Below are positions 47,401-52,016 of a DNA stretch of 52,016 nucleotides, in pieces. This DNA is from Lysobacteraceae bacterium. Lineage in GTDB: Bacteria > Pseudomonadota > Gammaproteobacteria > Xanthomonadales > Xanthomonadaceae. Made by a program: the position numbers and the translations under genes. The notes below the pieces were generated by a model. The model had not been told where the DNA came from and searched no databases. It saw nothing but the letters and a program-made list of their open reading frames with translations. The stretch lies in assembly GCA_003241895.1 (NCBI GenBank), contig QBLY01000019.1, positions 1 to 52,016 of the forward strand, in the 5' to 3' direction. The number at the start of each line of letters is the position of its first letter. Position 1 is the stretch's first letter.

Positions 47401-48009
47401 GACCCTTGGCGCGGCGAACTGCAGTCGCTGGTCGGCGTCACGCTGGCCGACCTCGACAGCCTGTGGAGCGCCAAGAAGGACCGCCGCGGCGAAGCGGCCG
47501 TGGTGCTGGCCGGCATCGTCACCGGCGTGCGCCGGCGCGGCGACAGCATGGCCTTCGCGCGCATCGAGGACGGCCGTGGCCAGCTGGAAGTGGCCTTCTT
47601 CCGCGAGGCCTTCGCCGAGTGCGGGCACCTGCTGTCTCGCGACCGCATCCTGCTGGTGGAAGGCAACCTGGCCGAAGACCAGTTTTCGGGCGGCTTCGTG
47701 CTGCGCGCGCGCCAGTGCTGGGACTTCCGGGCGCTGTGCGCCCAGCACGCCCGGCGCCTTGGCCTGACCGTGGACCTGCGCGCCCTGGGCACCTGGGACC
47801 GGCTGCAGACGATACTGGCGGCCTTCCGCCCGGGCGCCACGCCGCTGCGGCTGGACCTGTTGACCCCGGCCAAGGCCCGCGGCGTACTGGAGGTGAACGG
47901 CACGCAGGGCGTGCGCACCGACCCCGAGCTGATCAGCCAGCTGCGCGCGCTGCCCGGCGTAAGCCAGGTCAACCTGCAGCTGCACCGCCCCTGGCAGCAG
48001 GGCGGCTGA
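44491..48009 (+). CDS. dnaE: DNA polymerase III alpha subunit
   Basis: Replicative C-family polymerase of 1172 residues from ATG 44491 (MTPRFVHLHLHSEYSL). The N-terminal PHP domain (about 1-280) keeps HLHLHSEYS and AITDTSN, where the metal site is partly degenerate as in E. coli. Catalytic Asp395 and Asp397 lie in MPDFDIDFCMDRRD and the third Asp in VKFDFLGLRTL. The beta-clamp-binding motif QVSLFG is at 925-930 and the OB-fold near 1000-1080 (GIVTGVRRRGDSMAF). Length is normal. There is a 112-base gap after rnhB in which I see no gene. Confidence 0.97.
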   Translation: MTPRFVHLHLHSEYSLTDSTIRIPELVGRCAALGLPAVAITDTSNLFALVKFYKAAEPAGLKPIAGADLWLSAEGGPPSRLTLLCQDRDGYLALSRLISRAFLEGHAGDYVAIEPEWLYRDCRGLIALAGRDSLLGQSLAAGRQDQAERVLRDWQAAFPDRLYLELTRTGRDGEDAFNAAAIALAGAHDLPLLASNDVRFLSKDDFEAHEARVCISTGRVLEDPKRPREYSSEQYLKSPEEMAELFADLPEALENTVELAKRCNFELSLGKYFLPDFPVPDGHTLDSWIREESHRGLSDRLARFEMAIGHDEPAYRARLDIELGVIASMGFPGYFLIVADFINWSKRNDIPVGPGRGSGAGSLVAWSLGITDLDPIRYDLLFERFLNPERVSMPDFDIDFCMDRRDEVIDYVGRKYGRDKVSQIITYGTMAAKAAVRDCGRVLGYPYGFVDSVAKLIPLTLGVTLEDALGLSEAARKNTDLASAELIQRYRDEDDVRDLIDLARSLEDLTRNAGKHAGGVVIAPTPLTDFSPLFAEHVAKGETAKSVVTQFDKDDVEAVGLVKFDFLGLRTLTIIDWAVKAINARRLAADVPALEILALPLDDPDTYALLSKGQTTAVFQFESRGMKEYIRKLQPQVFEDLIALAALYRPGPLGAGMVDDFIDRRHGRAEVSYPHALLEPILKPTYGVIVYQEQVMQIAQVLAGYSLGGADLLRRAMGKKKPEEMAKERVKFEAGAAAQAIQADVASPIFDLMEKFADYGFNKSHSAAYALVAYQTAWLKAHHPAEFMAATMSSDMDNTDKVVTFLEESREIGLTVLPPDVNASGYMFVANDRKIVRYGLGAVKGVGRGACESIVEARVSGGPFRDLLDFCRRVDSSKLNRRVLEAMVHAGALDALGSNRASLMLQLPEVVKATDQLARERAAGQVSLFGGAGDVPEIHLELPEAPDWPLETKLLGERETLGHYLSGHPLDPWRGELQSLVGVTLADLDSLWSAKKDRRGEAAVVLAGIVTGVRRRGDSMAFARIEDGRGQLEVAFFREAFAECGHLLSRDRILLVEGNLAEDQFSGGFVLRARQCWDFRALCAQHARRLGLTVDLRALGTWDRLQTILAAFRPGATPLRLDLLTPAKARGVLEVNGTQGVRTDPELISQLRALPGVSQVNLQLHRPWQQGG

Positions 48010-48012
48010 GGT

Positions 48013-48042
48013 TTGGCCCCGGGGCGGCAACCCCGCTAGAAT
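48013..48042 (+). promoter_or_regulatory. Candidate promoter for accA
   Basis: TTGGCC (48013-48018) and TAGAAT (48037-48042) are 18 bases apart, matching consensus at 4/6 and 5/6 positions, in the 99-base gap between dnaE and accA. A start near 48049 would give a leader of about 60 bases. Confidence 0.5.
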
Positions 48043-48108
48043 CGCCGGCTTAGAACCTTTGCTCTAGATGCCCGGCCGCAGGCTCGGGCGTCTTCACCGA
48101 GTAACCGC

Positions 48109-49068
<960 letters not shown>

Positions 49069-49119
49069 TCCGTTGCGCCCGCGGCCACCTGGCCACGGGC
49101 ATTCGAAGGGGACATCGAT

Positions 49120-49425
49120 ATGGTCATCACCAAAATTGGCGTGCTGTCGCTCGGCAAGCTGTTGGGCCTGATATACGCCGCCATCGGCGCGCTGTTCGGG
49201 CTGCTCTATGCGCTGTTCGCGGTCGTGGGCGGCGGCGCCATGCTGGCCATGGGCAGCGGCGACAGCGCGATGGGCGGCGGCATGATGATGGGCCTGGGCG
49301 TCGCGGCGGTTTTCGTCCTGCCGATCTTCTACGGGATACTCGGGTTCATCGGCGGGCTGCTGACCGCGCTGTTCTTCAATATCGCGGCGAAATACACCGG
49401 CGGGCTGGACATCGAAACCCGCTGA
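49120..49425 (+). CDS. Uncharacterised 101-aa membrane protein
   Basis: Starts MVITKIGVLSLGKLLGLIYA with an AAGGGGAC site upstream. Two strongly hydrophobic regions (about 14-45 and 57-88) are separated by a Gly/Met-rich stretch (GSGDSAMGGGMMMGLG), and the end is IAAKYTGGLDIETR. The style resembles DUF3566-like small membrane proteins, but the match is not certain. It lies between accA and tilS with no clear link. Real by frame, ribosome site and composition; function unknown. Confidence 0.78.
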   Translation: MVITKIGVLSLGKLLGLIYAAIGALFGLLYALFAVVGGGAMLAMGSGDSAMGGGMMMGLGVAAVFVLPIFYGILGFIGGLLTALFFNIAAKYTGGLDIETR

Positions 49426-49465
49426 TCCCCAGAGGCCCCGGCGCCACCGCCCGGGCGGAGGCGCC

Positions 49466-50749
49466 ATGGCCCTGACATTGCCCGCAGCCCCCGGTAACGG
49501 TCCGGTCACGATCGCCTTCAGCGGCGGGCTGGACTCGACCGTGCTGCTGCATCTTGCGACGCAGGATCCACGGCTGCGCGACCGTGGCCTGCGTGCGCTG
49601 CACGTCGATCACGGCCTGCATCCCGATTCAGCGCACTGGGCGCAGGCCTGCGGCGACACCTGCGCTGCGCTGGGCATCGGCTTCCAATCGCAGCGCGTGC
49701 TCGTACAAGACCGCGCAGACGGCCTGGAAGCCGCGGCACGCGCCGCGCGCCACGCCGCGTTCCTGGCCTGCCAGCGCGACGGCGAGCTGATCGCACTGGC
49801 CCACCACCGCGACGACCAGGCCGAAACCCTGCTGCTGCGGCTGCTGCGCGGCTCCGGCGACGGCCTGGGTGCGATGCGCGCGCTGCGGGCGTTCGGCCGC
49901 GGCTGGCTGTGGCGTCCCCTGCTGGCGCAGCCGCGCGCACAGCTGCATGCCTACGCGCTGGAACACGGCCTGCGCTGGATCGACGACCCGTCCAACGCCA
50001 GCGAACAGCACGACCGGAACTTCCTGCGGCACCGCGTGCTGCCGGTGCTGCGGGAGCGCTGGCCACAGGTCGACGCCGGCTTCGCGCGCAGCGCCGGCCT
50101 GTTGGCCACCCAGCAGGACCTGCTGGCGTCCGAGGATGCGAAACGGCTGGCGCAGGTGCAGGCCATGGATCCGGCCAGCCTGTCCGTACCGGCGCTGCTG
50201 GCACAGCCGCCGGGCTGGCAGCACCGGCTGCTGCGCCGCTGGACCGCGCAGCTGGGCCTGCCGATGCTGTCGGCGCAGGCGCTGGACACGATCAGCGCCG
50301 AGCTGCTGCCGGCCCGTCCCGATGCGCGCGCGCAGTTCGCCTGGTCGGGCGCGGTGATCCACCGCTGGCGCGACCTGCTGCACGCAGGCCAGGCCCTGGC
50401 GCCGCTACCCGACGACTGGCGCGCCGCCTGGGACGGCGCGCAGGCGCTGACCCTGCCCGGCGGCGACCGGCTGCAGCTTTCCCCGGCGCGGACGTTCGAT
50501 GCACCGCTGCAGGTGCGGGCGCGCCAGGGCGGCGAGCGGCTGGTGCTGCCCGGCCGCCGCCATTCGAGCGAACTCAAGCGCGTGCTGCAGGACCTGGGCG
50601 TACCGCCCTGGCAGCGGGCCCGCCTGCCGCTGCTGTTCGCCCCGGACGGCACCCTGCTGGCCGCCGGCGACGTCGCTCTGTCGGGCCGCCTGCGCGACTG
50701 GCTGGCCGACCAGGGCACGCGGCTCGAGCTGTGCCCCGCCGACCGCTGA
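49466..50749 (+). CDS. tilS: tRNA(Ile)-lysidine synthetase
   Basis: Converts C34 of tRNA-Ile(CAU) to lysidine so it reads AUA. The 427-residue protein has the PP-loop SGGLDS at 19-24, the core LHVDHGLHPDS segment, ALAHHRDDQAETLLLRLLRG, and WIDDPSNASEQHDRNFLRH, followed by the substrate-binding and C-terminal domains (PGRRHSSELKRVLQDLGVPPWQR style). The start at 49466 is the only plausible ATG; its upstream has GGCGGAGGCGCC. xseB follows. Confidence 0.96.
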   Translation: MALTLPAAPGNGPVTIAFSGGLDSTVLLHLATQDPRLRDRGLRALHVDHGLHPDSAHWAQACGDTCAALGIGFQSQRVLVQDRADGLEAAARAARHAAFLACQRDGELIALAHHRDDQAETLLLRLLRGSGDGLGAMRALRAFGRGWLWRPLLAQPRAQLHAYALEHGLRWIDDPSNASEQHDRNFLRHRVLPVLRERWPQVDAGFARSAGLLATQQDLLASEDAKRLAQVQAMDPASLSVPALLAQPPGWQHRLLRRWTAQLGLPMLSAQALDTISAELLPARPDARAQFAWSGAVIHRWRDLLHAGQALAPLPDDWRAAWDGAQALTLPGGDRLQLSPARTFDAPLQVRARQGGERLVLPGRRHSSELKRVLQDLGVPPWQRARLPLLFAPDGTLLAAGDVALSGRLRDWLADQGTRLELCPADR

Positions 50750-50797
50750 TGCCGCCATGCATTGACCGTGCCCCAAGCGTCCGCGCAAACTTCCCCC

Positions 50798-51055
50798 ATG
50801 GCCGCCAAGACCCCCGCACCGCCGCCGTCGCCCGTCGCCCAGTTCGAGACCTCGCTCGATGAACTCGAGCAGCTGGTCCAGAAGATGGAGAAAGGCGACC
50901 AGACCTTGGACGATTCGCTGGCCGCGTACGAGCGCGGCGTGAATCTCTACCGCCAGTGCCAGGGCGCGCTGGAACAGGCCGAGCTGCGCGTTCGCCTGCT
51001 CAGCGACCCCGCCGATCCCGACGGCGGCCAGCCCTTCCAGCCCGATGCTTCCTGA
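50798..51055 (+). CDS. xseB: Exodeoxyribonuclease VII small subunit
   Basis: Small subunit of the single-strand exonuclease. The 85-residue product has [20 protein letters not shown] near the start and [19 protein letters not shown], the conserved helical pair. The ATG at 50798 gives the family length; a TTG at 50762 in frame would add 12 residues with no family resemblance. The stop lies inside ispA: the ispA ATG is 10 bases before the xseB end, so translation is coupled. Confidence 0.93.
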   Translation: MAAKTPAPPPSPVAQFETSLDELEQLVQKMEKGDQTLDDSLAAYERGVNLYRQCQGALEQAELRVRLLSDPADPDGGQPFQPDAS

Positions 51056-51920
51056 AGCGGAGCGCGCGCGCTGGCTGCAGCGCGTGGAAGCCCAGCTTGA
51101 AGCCGCCCTGCCCCGCACCACGCTGGAACCCACTCGCCTGCACGCGGCGATGCGCCACGCGGTGCTCGGCGGCGGCAAGCGCCTGCGTCCGCTGCTGGTG
51201 TACGCGGCCGGCGCCGCCACGGGCGCCGATGAATCACGGCTCGACGCACCCGCTGCGGCGGTTGAACTGATCCACGCCTTTTCGCTGGTGCACGACGACC
51301 TGCCGGCGATGGACGACGACGACCTGCGCCGCGGCCAGCCCACGGTGCACGTGGCCTTCGACGAAGCCACCGCCATCCTGGCCGGCGACGCGCTGCAGTC
51401 GCTGGCGTTCGAACTGCTTGCCGCCGCGCACGCGGACGCTTCTCTGCGCGTGGCCTGGCTGGCAACGCTGGCGCAGGCCACCGGCGCCGCCGGCATGTGC
51501 GGCGGCCAGGCGCTGGACATGGCAGCCACCGGCCAACGCCTCGAACCCGCGGCGCTGCAGCAGGTGCACGCGCTCAAGACCGGCGCGCTGATTCGCGCCA
51601 GCGTGCGCATGGGCGCGCTGGCGGGCCACGCCGATGCCGCCACGCTCGCCCGGCTCGACGACTACGCCGCCGCCCTGGGCCTGGCCTTCCAGATCCGCGA
51701 CGACCTGCTGGACATCGAGGGCGACAGCGCGCAGTTGGGCAAGTCCACCGGCAAGGACCAGGCGCAGGAAAAATCCACGTATCCGTCGCTGCTGGGCATG
51801 GACGGCGCCCGCACCGAACTGGCGCGCCAGTCCCAGCGCATCACCGACGCCCTGGCCAACCTGCCCGGCGCCGACGCCCTGCGCACCCTGGGCCACTTCG
51901 CCGCCCAACGCTCGCACTGA
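51045..51920 (+). CDS. ispA: Farnesyl/geranyl diphosphate synthase (IspA type)
   Basis: Condenses IPP with DMAPP and GPP. The 291-residue protein has [10 protein letters not shown] at about 42-51, the first Asp-rich motif DDLPAMD at 84-90 within [17 protein letters not shown], and the second, [12 protein letters not shown], at about 216-227 (Asp219, Asp220, Asp223). It overlaps xseB by 11 bases, as commonly found. In many gammaproteobacteria dxs follows; here the window ends 96 bases after the stop, so the downstream gene cannot be seen. Farnesyl diphosphate from this enzyme is the primer for UppS. Confidence 0.95.
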   Translation: MLPEAERARWLQRVEAQLEAALPRTTLEPTRLHAAMRHAVLGGGKRLRPLLVYAAGAATGADESRLDAPAAAVELIHAFSLVHDDLPAMDDDDLRRGQPTVHVAFDEATAILAGDALQSLAFELLAAAHADASLRVAWLATLAQATGAAGMCGGQALDMAATGQRLEPAALQQVHALKTGALIRASVRMGALAGHADAATLARLDDYAAALGLAFQIRDDLLDIEGDSAQLGKSTGKDQAQEKSTYPSLLGMDGARTELARQSQRITDALANLPGADALRTLGHFAAQRSH

Positions 51921-51931
51921 CCCATCGCCAC

Positions 51932-51963
51932 AAAAAAAAGGTTCTTCTCCCAAGTAAGGGAAC
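51932..51963 (-). terminator. Possible terminator for a minus-strand gene entering from the right
   Basis: On the minus strand an imperfect hairpin around GTTCCC-TTACTT-GGGAGAAGAAC is followed by CC and eight T residues (A8 at 51932-51939 on plus). This would fit a leftward transcript ending in the gap after ispA, but the stem is short and the gene is outside the window. Confidence 0.3.
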
Positions 51964-52016
51964 TGGCGCCGGCCCCACCGCGAAGGCGAGGGTCACTGCC
52001 TGCTCAGTGAGGCCTT

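Overview
The window is about 52 kb of GC-rich chromosome that reads as gammaproteobacterial. Gene content and order (minCDE; map-glnD-dapD-arsC-dapE; rpsB-tsf ... pyrH-frr-uppS-cdsA-dxr-rseP-bamA-lpxD-fabZ-lpxA-lpxB-rnhB-dnaE-accA; tilS; xseB-ispA) point to the Xanthomonadaceae/Lysobacteraceae (Lysobacter, Luteimonas or Arenimonas type). The genus is inferred from gene order and protein style, not from a search. I see no phage, insertion sequence, CRISPR array, rRNA or tRNA.

Layout. 1-1953: 3' end of minC, minD, minE and a small HEXXH protein. 2043-9971: accessory metabolic and envelope genes (OmpA-like protein, ACE-type M2 lipoprotein peptidase, GNAT, Rieske oxygenase, Bcr/CflA-type MFS pump, ATM1-type ABC exporter). 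9982-15449: a tiny membrane protein, parC, an SMR transporter lacking one helix, a 59-aa cysteine-rich protein read from the minus strand, a diheme cytochrome c-rhodanese fusion, and DUF924 and DUF1456 proteins. 15501-17395 (minus): asnB preceded by an asparagine-rich leader peptide and a terminator, a textbook attenuation layout. 17442-20414: penicillin-acylase-family hydrolase and an orphan 143-aa protein. 20441-26209 (minus): map-glnD-dapD-arsC-dapE, linking protein maturation, nitrogen sensing and lysine/diaminopimelate synthesis. 26253-28472: divergent rpsB-tsf. 28492-32124 (minus): a six-repeat Ig-like autotransporter sitting between tsf and pyrH. 32341-49068: the envelope and lipid A supercluster, tightly packed with 4-base start/stop overlaps and without skp between bamA and lpxD. 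49120-52016: small membrane protein, tilS, xseB, ispA.

How it works together. Most of the window builds the cell envelope: undecaprenyl and isoprenoid precursors (dxr, ispA, uppS), phospholipid (cdsA, accA, fabZ), lipid A (lpxD, lpxA, lpxB), outer-membrane protein insertion (bamA), envelope stress proteolysis (rseP) and diaminopimelate (dapD, dapE). It is interleaved with division-site placement (min), replication and topology (dnaE, parC, rnhB) and translation (rpsB, tsf, frr, map, tilS).

The most notable non-routine signals are the asparagine attenuator of asnB (17221-17395), the SMR transporter with an in-frame loss of about 30 residues (12594-12836), and coding-like debris plus twin hairpins in the rpsB-tsf spacer (27388-27542).
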